A stretch of 64,000 nucleotides of DNA from Flavobacteriales bacterium (lineage in GTDB: Bacteria > Bacteroidota > Bacteroidia > Flavobacteriales_F > PHOS-HE28): the NCBI GenBank assembly GCA_016699575.1, contig CP064979.1, positions 2,666,001 through 2,730,000 on the forward strand. Reading direction: 5' to 3'. Position numbers and translations under genes: made by a program. The first letter of the stretch is position 1, and every line of letters starts with the position of its first letter. The notes beneath the pieces were generated by a model, which saw nothing but the letters and a program-made list of their open reading frames with translations, was not told the origin of the DNA and did no database searches. This document shows positions 26,716 to 34,410 of this stretch, piece by piece.

Positions 26716-28071
26716 TCAACCCTTCTTCACCAAGTTTATGAACGCATCGAGGCTCATGCGCTCCTCCTTCGGGCTGAGCATGGCCTTGAAGTGGGTGATG
26801 AGCTTGCGTTCCACGATGCTGTCGCGCATGCGCTTGATCTGCTCGCGGTCGCCCAAGAGGCGTGCGGCCATCTTCTGCAGCTCTTCACCCTCTGGGGCGG
26901 GCATGCCGTACTGCATGAACTGGTCGGCCACGTAACGCTTAGCGAAGGCGTCGAGCTCTTCGCCCTTGGCTTCCAGGCCGTACTTCTCAACTATGCGGTC
27001 CTGCAACAACTGCCGTTTGATGCCCTCGGCATGGCGGGCGTAGTTGGCCTCCACTTCTTCGGGTGTGGTCGGTTGCTCGCTCGTTTCCAGGATCCAACGC
27101 TTCAGGAAGGTGTCCGGCAGTTCGATGTTGGTGCGATCATAAAGGGCCTTCAGGACTTCACGGGTGAAGATCCGATCGGTATCCCGCCCAAAGCCGCTTT
27201 GCAGGCTCTCCTTCACTTTGGCACGGAAGGCCGTCTCGTCGGTAACCGCACCCTGGCCGAAGACGCGGTCGAAGAACTCCTGGCCCATGTCGGCCGACAC
27301 CATCCGTTTGATGCTGTCGATACGGAACAGGAAGTTGCCCTCAAGGTGGTGCACGCGGTCATGGTCAACGCCCAGCATCCGTGCCAGGTCGTCGTGGCCA
27401 TCGCTCACGGCATGCGGGTCCAGGGTCGCTTCATCGCCTGCGGCTTTGCCGATCAGCAGGGCTTTTGCGGCTTCGTTCTTCAAGAACTCCAGGCTGATGG
27501 TGGTGCGGTTCATGATTCCGCCCTCCTTCACGGTGCCATCGGCGTTCAGCTCGATCATGTCGCCGATCACCATGTCGTTGGCTTCGCTCGTGGTCGCATC
27601 TTCCACCTTGCCGAAGCGGCGGCGCATGTCGCTGATCTCTTTGTCAAGCGTGGGCTCGTCGATCTCAACCACAGGCATGGAAACGCCCAGGTTCCCGTTC
27701 AGTTCAATATCGAAGGTGGGCGCAATGCCCATCTCATAGTGGAAGTTGAATTCACCAGGCTCGTCCCAGTTGTTGGCGTTGGCGAGATCCTGCTTGGGCA
27801 ACGGCTGGCCCAGCACACGAAGGCGGTTACCCTCAATGTGCTGCTGGATGCTCTGGCCGATAAGGCGCTCCACTTCGTTCACCAGAACGGCTTTGCCCAC
27901 GCGTTTCTTGATCAAGGGCATGGGCGCTTGGCCAGGGCGAAAGCCGGGCAGCACGGCAGTGCGGCGTTGTTCTTTGAGCTGGGCTTCCACACCGGGTGAA
28001 TAGTCCTCGGGGGTCAGCTTCAGTTTCAGCGTGGCGGTCAGCGGACCGGTCTGTTCGCGTTCGATGTTCAT
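26716..28071 (-). CDS. tig: Trigger factor (ribosome-associated chaperone)
   Basis: Ribosome-bound chaperone and peptidyl-prolyl isomerase that meets nascent chains. The N-terminal ribosome-binding domain has the signature LPGFRPGQAPMPLIKKRVG (ribosome loop GFRxGxxP). A divergent FKBP-like middle domain and a helical C-terminal chaperone domain follow. The 451 residues match Bacteroidota homologues. ATG 28071 (MNIEREQTGPLTATLKL) is preferred over upstream in-frame starts, which would cover low-complexity leader DNA. First gene of the tig-clpP-clpX cluster. Confidence 0.94.
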   Translation of the reverse strand: MNIEREQTGPLTATLKLKLTPEDYSPGVEAQLKEQRRTAVLPGFRPGQAPMPLIKKRVGKAVLVNEVERLIGQSIQQHIEGNRLRVLGQPLPKQDLANANNWDEPGEFNFHYEMGIAPTFDIELNGNLGVSMPVVEIDEPTLDKEISDMRRRFGKVEDATTSEANDMVIGDMIELNADGTVKEGGIMNRTTISLEFLKNEAAKALLIGKAAGDEATLDPHAVSDGHDDLARMLGVDHDRVHHLEGNFLFRIDSIKRMVSADMGQEFFDRVFGQGAVTDETAFRAKVKESLQSGFGRDTDRIFTREVLKALYDRTNIELPDTFLKRWILETSEQPTTPEEVEANYARHAEGIKRQLLQDRIVEKYGLEAKGEELDAFAKRYVADQFMQYGMPAPEGEELQKMAARLLGDREQIKRMRDSIVERKLITHFKAMLSPKEERMSLDAFINLVKKG

Positions 28072-28174
28072 CCGGGGTAGTTGTTCGTTCTTCGTTGCTG
28101 GTTGTTGGTCTGTTCTTCTGGTGGTCGTCGTTGCACCCACGACCAAACGACCATCAATCACCAACCAACTTCAG

Positions 28175-28256
28175 TACGGACGGGGGGACTCGAACCCCCA
28201 CACCTTGCGGTACTGGCTCCTAAGACCAGCGCGTCTACCAATTCCGCCACGTCCGT
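28175..28256 (-). tRNA. tRNA-Leu (anticodon TAG)
   Basis: Class II tRNA on the minus strand. Acceptor ACGGACG pairs with CGTCCGT, the D arm holds GCGGAATTGGTAGACGC, and the anticodon stem/loop has CTTAGGA in the loop with anticodon TAG (28220-28222 complement). A variable arm (GTACCGCAAGGTGT region) and T arm GGGGG-TTCGAGT-CCCCC follow. Discriminator A; CCA is not encoded. It reads CUA/CUG-type leucine codons. Confidence 0.96.
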
Positions 28257-28275
28257 ATTTCCGTCGAAAGGGCGG

Positions 28276-28283
28276 CGAAGATA
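28276..28283 (-). promoter_or_regulatory. -7-like box for tRNA-Leu
   Basis: Minus-strand TATCTTCG, 20 bases upstream of the tRNA 5' end. Confidence 0.4.
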
Positions 28284-28303
28284 GCCCGGTGCTATAGCGT
28301 GGG

Positions 28304-28311
28304 TACATTCG
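28304..28311 (+). promoter_or_regulatory. -7-like box for the flavin reductase-like gene
   Basis: TACATTCG, 45 bases upstream of the start codon, in the divergent gap with tRNA-Leu. Confidence 0.4.
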
Positions 28312-28355
28312 CCGACCTGTGATTTCCGGATGTCAGGGGATCATTTGCGAACGGA

Positions 28356-29252
28356 ATGAAAACGCATGTGCTCAGCGAGTTGCCGGTGCCCCAGCGGCAC
28401 GGGTTGTTGCTGGGTGCCATCGGCCCGCGGCCCATCGCGTTCGCCAGTACGATCGATGCCCAAGGCCGCCCGAACCTTGCGCCGTTCAGTTTCTTCAACT
28501 GCTTCGGCAGCAACCCGCCCACGCTCATTTTTTCACCCGCTCGCCGCGGTCGTGACAACACTACGAAGCACACCTACCACAATGTGAAGGCCGTGCCGGA
28601 GGTGGTGATCAACGTTGTGACGTACGGTATGGTGCAACAGTCCAATGTTGCAAGCGGTGAATACCCTGAGGGTGTGAGCGAGTTCGAACAGGCCGGCTTC
28701 ACGCCCATGGCCAGCGAGCGCGTGAAGCCGTTCAGGGTGAAGGAAAGCCCGGTACAGATGGAGTGCGTGGTGAAACAGGTGATCGAAACCGGCGACCAAG
28801 GCGCTGCTGGCAACCTCATCATCTGTGAGGTGCTGGTGATGCACGTGAACGAAACTGTGCTCAACGAACGCGGCACCATCGATCCGCACAAGATCGACCT
28901 GGTGGGTCGCATGAGTGGCCACTGGTACTGCCGAGCCAATGGCGATGCGCTTTTTGAGCTGGCCCAGCCAATGACGCATGTTGGCGTCGGTTTCGGCGCG
29001 CTGCCGCCCGAAGTGAGAGCGAGCAAAGTACTTACGGGGAACGACCTGGGCCAATTGGCCAACTGCCCCACCGTGCCGGACGAGACAAGTGTGAACGAGC
29101 ACAAGCTCACCGAACTGAGCGAAGTTTTCATTGATCTGCAAGGCCGCCCGGAAGAATTGCTGCGCGCGTTGCACCTTCGCGCACAGGGACACTTGCAGCA
29201 CGGCCGCACGGATGAGGCGTGGAAAACCGTATTGGCCTTCAACAACCGATAA
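28356..29252 (+). CDS. flavin reductase-like FMN-binding protein
   Basis: A 298-residue protein of the flavin reductase/FMN-binding split-barrel family: LLGAIGPRPIAFASTIDAQG, NLAPFSFFNCFGSNPPTLIF and VINVVTYGMVQQSNVASGEY are typical. Such proteins bind FMN and either reduce free flavin with NAD(P)H or supply it to monooxygenases. The C-terminal ~60 residues are an extra helical tail that ends in RTDEAWKTVLAFNNR. No monooxygenase partner lies nearby. The gene is followed after 25 bases by the DUF3127 gene on the same strand, so they may share a transcript. Confidence 0.88.
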   Translation: MKTHVLSELPVPQRHGLLLGAIGPRPIAFASTIDAQGRPNLAPFSFFNCFGSNPPTLIFSPARRGRDNTTKHTYHNVKAVPEVVINVVTYGMVQQSNVASGEYPEGVSEFEQAGFTPMASERVKPFRVKESPVQMECVVKQVIETGDQGAAGNLIICEVLVMHVNETVLNERGTIDPHKIDLVGRMSGHWYCRANGDALFELAQPMTHVGVGFGALPPEVRASKVLTGNDLGQLANCPTVPDETSVNEHKLTELSEVFIDLQGRPEELLRALHLRAQGHLQHGRTDEAWKTVLAFNNR

Positions 29253-29277
29253 CAAGCGCCGGTAACGGCATCACATC

Positions 29278-29661
29278 ATGGCACAAGTCACCATCTCAGG
29301 AAGCATCAAAGTGGTCGGCAAGACCCAACAGGTCAGCGACAAGTTCAGCAAGCGCGAGCTCGTCATCACCGAACCAAGCGGCCAGCGCCCGCAGCACATC
29401 CCGGTCGAGTTCACGCAGGACCGCACCAGCCTGCTGGACAGTTTCAAACCCGGCGATGAAGTGACCGTAACGTGCTACGTGAACGGCCGCGAATGGACGG
29501 GCAAGGATGGTGTGACGAAGTACTTCCTCAGCCTTAGCGGCAACCGCATCGAGCGCGCCGGTGGCAACGCCGGTGGAGGAGGTGGAAGCTACCAAGCCGC
29601 TCCTCCGCCCACGGCGGCTGATGCTCCGCCCGCTGGCGACGACGACGATCTGCCGTTCTGA
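29278..29661 (+). CDS. DUF3127 protein with an SSB-like acidic C-terminal tip
   Basis: A 127-residue protein. Residues 1-95 form a DUF3127 domain, an OB-like beta fold common in Bacteroidota: ISGSIKVVGKTQQVSDKFSK, LVITEPSG, YVNGREW and YFLSLSGNRIE. Residues ~96-120 are a Gly/Pro/Ala-rich linker, and the protein ends DDDDLPF, nearly identical to the interaction tip of single-stranded-DNA-binding protein (D-D-D-I-P-F). This suggests, without proof, that it docks onto the same repair and replication partners as SSB, or binds nucleic acid itself. It is not a canonical SSB. Confidence 0.8.
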   Translation: MAQVTISGSIKVVGKTQQVSDKFSKRELVITEPSGQRPQHIPVEFTQDRTSLLDSFKPGDEVTVTCYVNGREWTGKDGVTKYFLSLSGNRIERAGGNAGGGGGSYQAAPPPTAADAPPAGDDDDLPF

Positions 29662-29665
29662 TCGC

Positions 29666-30829
29666 TCAAACGCGACGGCCTTTCCATGTGCTGCGCAGGA
29701 AAAGCGAGAGCACGGCCAGGATCGGCGCGTATATCGAGAAGAGCACTAGGCTCCCGGCCAGGCCCTGTGAGGAAGCTCGTTGTCCGATCCGCGCTCCCAT
29801 GGTTTGTGCGAGCACGACGATCGGGAGCAGCCAGCCAAGCCAAAGCAGTAGTGGCACAACCACCGGGATGGGAGCAGGAACGGACCAGCCGTCCTCTGCG
29901 AGGCGTTCAGCCGGGCGGGTGAACAACATCAATGTGCTTGCCCAGAGCATGACCGGCGCCATGAGCGCCAGGGCCGGGATGATGCCGGTGATGCCGATGC
30001 CGCCGCGCCGCATTTTGCCTGCCCACCGCAGCCGTTGGTGAACGAACGCGCTGAGCGTTGGTTCCGATCGCACGCTCACCAGTACTTCAGCAGCCGCCAC
30101 GTAAGCCACGGTTTTGTTGGCCGCTTGCATGCTGCGGAGCAGGAACATGTCGTCGCCGCTGGCAATGTGCCGGTGCCGTTGGAAGCCGCTGAGCAATTCG
30201 AAGGTGCTGCGACGGAAGGCCATGTTCGCTCCGTTCGCTATGAGCGCCCGGCCACCACCCGCCGAAGCCGCCGCTACGGCCATGAAGCCCAACTGTTCGT
30301 TGGTCTGCAGCTCTTGGAGCCAGCTTCCGTCGGTTGCCACGGATATCGGCATCAATAGAAGATCGAACGGGTCACGTTGCCAAGCGCGCGCAACGAACTG
30401 CAATCGTAGTGGCCCACAGCGGGCATCGGCATCGGTCACCAGCACCACGTCCCCTCGGGCCTCCACAACCGCGCGCTCGATCGCGGCCTTCTTGCCGAAG
30501 CCGTCGTGCAGGTCGAGCAGTCTCCAAGTCGCACCAACGCATTGTTCCGCGAGCCGTCGGGTCGCATCCGTGGAACCGTCGTCCACCACGATCACTTCGA
30601 ACCTGTCCGGGGGATAGTCCTGCACCCGCAGATCACCGAGCAGTGAGCTGATCGTTGCTTCTTCGTTCCGCGCAGGCACCACCACGGAGATGAACGGAGC
30701 AACTGCTGGCCTGAAATCGGGGAGTTCATCATCACCAAGCAGTAGCCGCATGGCGTGCAAGGCGAAGAACAACTGGCCGATCACCAATGCCGCCGTGGCT
30801 AGAATGATCCACCACGGCCAGCCCTCCAT
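29666..30829 (-). CDS. GT2-family membrane glycosyltransferase
   Basis: A 387-residue processive-type GT2 enzyme. An N-terminal membrane segment (WWIILATAALVIGQLFFAL) precedes the catalytic domain: ISVVVPARNEEATI (nucleotide-sugar binding), FEVIVVDDGSTDATRR, LVTDADARC (the metal-binding D-x-D) and ASGDDMFLLRSM (catalytic Asp region). The Q-x-x-R-W motif appears as HQRLRWAGKMRRG. Three C-terminal membrane helices follow. It likely makes or extends a surface polysaccharide or glycolipid. Its start lies one base from the stop of the flippase-like gene on the same strand, so the two form an operon and may act on the same product. Confidence 0.88.
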   Translation of the reverse strand: MEGWPWWIILATAALVIGQLFFALHAMRLLLGDDELPDFRPAVAPFISVVVPARNEEATISSLLGDLRVQDYPPDRFEVIVVDDGSTDATRRLAEQCVGATWRLLDLHDGFGKKAAIERAVVEARGDVVLVTDADARCGPLRLQFVARAWQRDPFDLLLMPISVATDGSWLQELQTNEQLGFMAVAAASAGGGRALIANGANMAFRRSTFELLSGFQRHRHIASGDDMFLLRSMQAANKTVAYVAAAEVLVSVRSEPTLSAFVHQRLRWAGKMRRGGIGITGIIPALALMAPVMLWASTLMLFTRPAERLAEDGWSVPAPIPVVVPLLLWLGWLLPIVVLAQTMGARIGQRASSQGLAGSLVLFSIYAPILAVLSLFLRSTWKGRRV

Positions 30830-30830
30830 T

Positions 30831-31805
30831 TCAGGCAGCCGTTATTTCGATGGGTTTTTCGAACGCCGTTTCCCTGCGCTGGGCCCAGAGAAGGACGATC
30901 CCAACGACAGCAGGCGCTACGACGTTCATGATCCACATGACGAGGCAAGCCACCAGGATCCCTGGCTCGCTCATGCCGGCGGGCGCCAGCAAGGCGACTG
31001 CCGCGGAGCCGCGCACCCCCAATTCACTCAGCACCATGGTAGGTACGATGGTGGTGGCCAGATAAATGATCGGCACTGCAACAATGGCGCTCGCCCCGTC
31101 GGTCGTTCGAGTGCAGAGTACGATCAGAAGCGCGAATTGTGCAGCGAAGAGAAGGTAACGGAGAATGCTCCATCCGAGGAAGCGGGCGCGGTCGAGCGGT
31201 GCGTACTTAAGGAGATGCTCCGAGGAACGTTTGATGTTGACGGGCAAGGGAAGCAAGCGTGCAAGGGTGTGCAAGGCACGCGTGTGGAAGTAGAGAAAGA
31301 GCAGCGCCGCCGTGCAGGCACCGGCGATCAGTGCCAACGTCGGAAGGGCGGCATGGAAGGAGCCGCCTGAGCCGGCCACCATGGGCAGCATTGCAAGAGC
31401 CAGTAGCCCGAACAATGCGGTGGTCACTGTTTGTGCAGTGCTGCCGAGCAACGCGGCCAGACCTGTTCGCGTCCGCAATCCCTTGTCGGCCTGCATGGCG
31501 CGACCGAACCACTCGCCGGTGCGGTTCGGGGTGAAGATCCCCAAGCTTGTGCCGACCAGTGTTGCGCGCAGCGCGGTGCCGAACGACGACGGGCTCAGTG
31601 GTTGCATCAAGAGTTTCCACTTGTGCGCTTCGACCGCCCAACTGGCACCGCCCAGCAACAGCGCTAGCAGGAGAGGCCATTGCAAGAGCGTGCCCCAAGC
31701 TCCGCTCCACGCGCGGCTATCTTGCGCCTGCACGGCCAAGAACAGGTATAAGGCCACCGCCAAGAGCACCACCCATCGTATCCCGTTCTTGATGTCGCGT
31801 CCCAT
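30831..31805 (-). CDS. lysylphosphatidylglycerol synthase-like / flippase-like membrane protein
   Basis: A 324-residue polytopic protein of the UPF0104 (LPG synthase TM) family, with about eight hydrophobic segments. The family motif around PNRTGEWFGRA (R-x-GE-x-x-R) is present, as is LSELGVRGSAAVALLAPAG. Such proteins are proposed to move glycolipids or isoprenoid-linked intermediates across the membrane. ATG 31805 places the first segment directly after a short basic leader; it overlaps the ruvC ATG on the other strand in a single CATG. The GT2 gene follows immediately on the same strand, suggesting a joint role in glycolipid assembly. Confidence 0.85.
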   Translation of the reverse strand: MGRDIKNGIRWVVLLAVALYLFLAVQAQDSRAWSGAWGTLLQWPLLLALLLGGASWAVEAHKWKLLMQPLSPSSFGTALRATLVGTSLGIFTPNRTGEWFGRAMQADKGLRTRTGLAALLGSTAQTVTTALFGLLALAMLPMVAGSGGSFHAALPTLALIAGACTAALLFLYFHTRALHTLARLLPLPVNIKRSSEHLLKYAPLDRARFLGWSILRYLLFAAQFALLIVLCTRTTDGASAIVAVPIIYLATTIVPTMVLSELGVRGSAAVALLAPAGMSEPGILVACLVMWIMNVVAPAVVGIVLLWAQRRETAFEKPIEITAA

Positions 31806-32391
31806 GGCCGTCGCCGAAAATAGTCCCGCTGAGCGGGTGATCCTCGGCATTGATCCGGGTACAACGGCCATGGGCTTCGGTGTGCTGTTGGAACAAGGAC
31901 GCAGCATTGCCCTCGTGGATGCCGGGGTGGTACGGTTCCCGGGCCTGGACGACCATACGTTGAAGCTCAAGGAGATCTTCGATCGGACGCTGGCCATCAT
32001 CGATCAGCACCACCCGGACGAGTTGGCCATTGAAGCACAGTTCTTCGGGAAGAATGTGCAAAGCATGCTCAAGCTAGGGCGTGCACAGGGTGTTGCGATC
32101 GCCGCGGCATTGCACCGGCAGATCGCGGTGGTGGAGTACGCCCCAAAACGTGTGAAACAGGCCATCACGGGCAATGGTAACGCGAGCAAGGAGCAGGTTG
32201 CGGCCATGCTGGGCGGCCTGCTTCAAGGAGCAAAGCTGCCCACCAGCACCGATGCCACGGATGCCGTGGCAGTGGCCTTGTGCCATCATTTCTCGCGCGG
32301 CAACACGGTCCGCAGGGGCGGTGTGGCCCGGGGCAGCAGCACCTGGGGTTCGTTCGTGCGCAACAACCCGGGAAGGGTAAAGAAGCCTTAA
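31804..32391 (+). CDS. ruvC: Crossover junction endodeoxyribonuclease RuvC
   Basis: Resolves Holliday junctions with RuvAB. All acidic active-site residues are visible: Asp in ILGIDPGTTAMGFG, Glu in LAIEAQFFGKN, and the two Asp of STDATDAVAVALCHH. The length of 195 residues is normal. The open frame runs far upstream, but that part is antisense to the flippase-like gene; ATG 31804 (MAVAENSPAERVILGIDPG) gives a standard N terminus. Its start overlaps the divergent start by two bases, and its stop overlaps the convergent HIT gene stop by four bases. Confidence 0.95.
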   Translation: MAVAENSPAERVILGIDPGTTAMGFGVLLEQGRSIALVDAGVVRFPGLDDHTLKLKEIFDRTLAIIDQHHPDELAIEAQFFGKNVQSMLKLGRAQGVAIAAALHRQIAVVEYAPKRVKQAITGNGNASKEQVAAMLGGLLQGAKLPTSTDATDAVAVALCHHFSRGNTVRRGGVARGSSTWGSFVRNNPGRVKKP

Positions 32392-32777
32392 GCCAGGCGG
32401 ATGCGCTCGGCGATGGCGGCCAGTTCCGCCTGGCTGAACTTCAGCTTGGGCCGCGAAAAATCCATGTCGTGCACGGTGTCGATGGGAATGAGGTGCACAT
32501 GTGCGTGCGGCACTTCCAATCCGATAACGCTTACACCGATGCGATCGCAAGGGATCACTTCAGCGATCTTCCGGGCAACACCTTGGGCGAACGGCATGAT
32601 GCCCGCCAGGACCTCCTCAGGCAGTTCGAAGAACTTGTCCACCTCCAGTTTCGGTACCACTAGCGTGTGGCCTTCGCGCAGCGGGTTGATGTCCAGAAAG
32701 GCCAAGTAGCGATCGTCCTCGGCCACCTTGTGGCAGGGGATATCGCCGTTGACAATGCGCGTGAAGATGCTCGGCAT
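32388..32777 (-). CDS. HIT family nucleotide-binding protein
   Basis: A 129-residue histidine-triad hydrolase of the HINT type. It begins SIFTRIVNGDIPCHKV and carries the triad HAHVHLIP (H-x-H-x-H) near residue 90. Relatives hydrolyse adenosine 5'-monophosphoramidates and similar nucleotide conjugates; the cellular role is usually unclear. Its ATG overlaps the greA stop codon by one base (TGATG), so it is translationally coupled to greA. Confidence 0.93.
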   Translation of the reverse strand: MPSIFTRIVNGDIPCHKVAEDDRYLAFLDINPLREGHTLVVPKLEVDKFFELPEEVLAGIMPFAQGVARKIAEVIPCDRIGVSVIGLEVPHAHVHLIPIDTVHDMDFSRPKLKFSQAELAAIAERIRLA

Positions 32778-33250
32778 CAGCGGCTGATCTCGATGATCTC
32801 CAAACGCATGGTGCTGCCCGTCGGGGTGGTTACCTCGGCCACTTCTCCTTTCGTCTTGCCCAGCAAGCCTTTGCCGATGGGTGAACTCACGCTGATCTTC
32901 CCGACTTTGATGTCCGCTTCACTTTCCGCCACTAGTATGAACTCACGGTGCGAGTTGTTGTCCACCATGCGCACCATCACTTTGCTGTGGATGTAAATGC
33001 GGCCCTCTTCAAGCATGCCGGCTTCAATGATGCGCGCATTCGCGACCACGCCTTCCAACTTGGCGATACGGGCTTCCAACAGACCTTGATCTTCTTTGGC
33101 CGCATGGTACTCGGCGTTCTCGCTCAGGTCACCTTTGTCGCGGGCGTCAGCGATCTGCTGGCTCAGGTGACGGCGCTCCACGGTTTTCATGTGGTGCAGT
33201 TCGTCCTGCAGTTTCTTGAGGCCCTCTTCGGTGTAGTAAGCAGTGCTCAT
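32777..33250 (-). CDS. greA: Transcription elongation factor GreA
   Basis: Rescues backtracked RNA polymerase by stimulating transcript cleavage. The 157-residue protein has the N-terminal coiled coil, with the acidic tip in ARDKGDLSENAEYHAAKEDQ (the D and E that enter the polymerase active site), then the C-terminal FKBP-like domain with SPIGKGLLGKTKGEVAEV. Coupled to the HIT gene downstream. A terminator separates it from the PorV-family gene upstream, so it is expected to have its own promoter in the short gap. Confidence 0.96.
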   Translation of the reverse strand: MSTAYYTEEGLKKLQDELHHMKTVERRHLSQQIADARDKGDLSENAEYHAAKEDQGLLEARIAKLEGVVANARIIEAGMLEEGRIYIHSKVMVRMVDNNSHREFILVAESEADIKVGKISVSSPIGKGLLGKTKGEVAEVTTPTGSTMRLEIIEISR

Positions 33251-33268
33251 GGCACGTTCGATGATGGT

Positions 33269-33305
33269 GGAAAGAAAGGAAGAGGACCCCGACGGGTCCT
33301 CTTCC
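33269..33305 (-). terminator. Terminator of the receptor-PorV block
   Basis: GGAAGAGGACCC / GGGTCCTCTTCC, a 12-bp perfect stem with loop CGAC. On the minus strand it is followed by TTTCTTTCC. It lies 22 bases beyond the PorV-family stop codon and before the greA start. Confidence 0.8.
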
Positions 33306-33327
33306 GCTAATGTAAGCGACGATGGGC

Positions 33328-34386
33328 TTAGAGGCTGATGCGCACGCCGATACTGTGGACGCCCCCGAACGGATTGGTGGCACGGTAGCCGTAGTCGAAG
33401 GCGATGGCGCTCTTCTTTTCCTCGCCGAACGGCAGGTCAACGCTAAGGCCGGCGCTAGGACCCGTGAAGACCGTTTGACGGTCCTCGTTGGTGATGTCCT
33501 TTTCGTAGAGGTACCCGCCGCGCAGATGGAAGATCCGCTTGAACCCGTACTCAACGCCGAACAGCCCTTGGTCCTGGGTGAAGGAGTTGCTCACGAACGT
33601 CCCGGCCAAGGTCAAGCGGTGCATCTCACCGGTTACCACGTCCCACGCAGCCCCGATCGTGAGCATGCTGGGCAGTTCGAAGCGCTCGCTGCGTTGCTGC
33701 AGGGTGAGCACATCGCTCCCCGTGCTGACGAGGCCCTGGACCCCGAGACCATCACCTGCAAAGCGCATGGCCGGTCCCACGTTCTTGAGCGCGATGCCGA
33801 ACTTGATGTTGTCCTTTTCGCCCGTTACGTAATGGATCCCAGCGTCAAAGCAAATGCCCGTGGCGCGCACGTTGGCAATGCTCTCGCTCACAACGCGTAT
33901 CAGCAAACCGCCGTAGATGCTGTTGCTGAAGCTCTTGGCATACGCCAGCGAGATATTGCTCATCGTTGGGCTGAACGTGCCCAATCCCCCTTCCGGCTGA
34001 GCATCCGTGGTTACCTGAAGATCACCGAACCCCATCACGGTGGCGCTCAGTCCGAGCACACCGCTCTCGCCCACCTTCTGGCCCAAGCCGATCGCGTTGA
34101 TGCGAACGCCGGAGCCTTGCAACCATGTGGTGTTGGTGAAGTAGATCTCGGTCTTGCGTGTGTGAGCGAGGCCCGCCACATTGCCGTACATGCTTTCCAC
34201 GCCTCGAAGCGAAGCATAGTTGGCCAAGCCCCAGCCGCTGCTCCGGGCCCACGGGTTGATCAGCAGTTGCGAACCACCCGCCTGGCCGGCCCGATCAGGA
34301 TTGCCGGCGAATGCCTGCACACCGATCAGAGCACCGCACAAGAGCAGCCCGAACGCTTTGCCCATGTTGTTCTTCTTCGTTTCCAT
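33328..34386 (-). CDS. PorV/PorQ family outer-membrane protein
   Basis: A 352-residue barrel protein of the PorV/PorQ family, related to the FadL fold and linked to type IX secretion in Bacteroidota. The signal peptide ends VQAFAG. It then shows the typical opening QLLINPWARSSGWGLANYASLRG and MYGNVAGLAHTRKTEIYFTN, followed by many amphipathic strands and a C-terminal VRISL (terminal hydrophobic residue). PorV shuttles T9SS cargo from the translocon to the attachment complex. This copy is encoded directly after a secreted cargo-like protein with a T9SS-type tail, so it may be dedicated to that cargo. Which PorV-type role it plays cannot be decided from sequence. Confidence 0.85.
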   Translation of the reverse strand: METKKNNMGKAFGLLLCGALIGVQAFAGNPDRAGQAGGSQLLINPWARSSGWGLANYASLRGVESMYGNVAGLAHTRKTEIYFTNTTWLQGSGVRINAIGLGQKVGESGVLGLSATVMGFGDLQVTTDAQPEGGLGTFSPTMSNISLAYAKSFSNSIYGGLLIRVVSESIANVRATGICFDAGIHYVTGEKDNIKFGIALKNVGPAMRFAGDGLGVQGLVSTGSDVLTLQQRSERFELPSMLTIGAAWDVVTGEMHRLTLAGTFVSNSFTQDQGLFGVEYGFKRIFHLRGGYLYEKDITNEDRQTVFTGPSAGLSVDLPFGEEKKSAIAFDYGYRATNPFGGVHSIGVRISL

Positions 34387-34410
34387 CTCGTCGTTGTCGT
34401 TATCGGTGGC

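Noticed and set aside
26672..26719. TTG start for clpP overlapping the tig stop codon
   Set aside because: It would add 16 residues without homology; ATG 26671 gives the usual Bacteroidota ClpP beginning.
24648..28071. Possible novel proteolysis operon
   Set aside because: It is the standard tig-clpP-clpX cluster with all catalytic residues present.
29278..29661. Annotation as single-stranded-DNA-binding protein
   Set aside because: Only the C-terminal tip is SSB-like; the domain matches DUF3127 and lacks the SSB core pattern.
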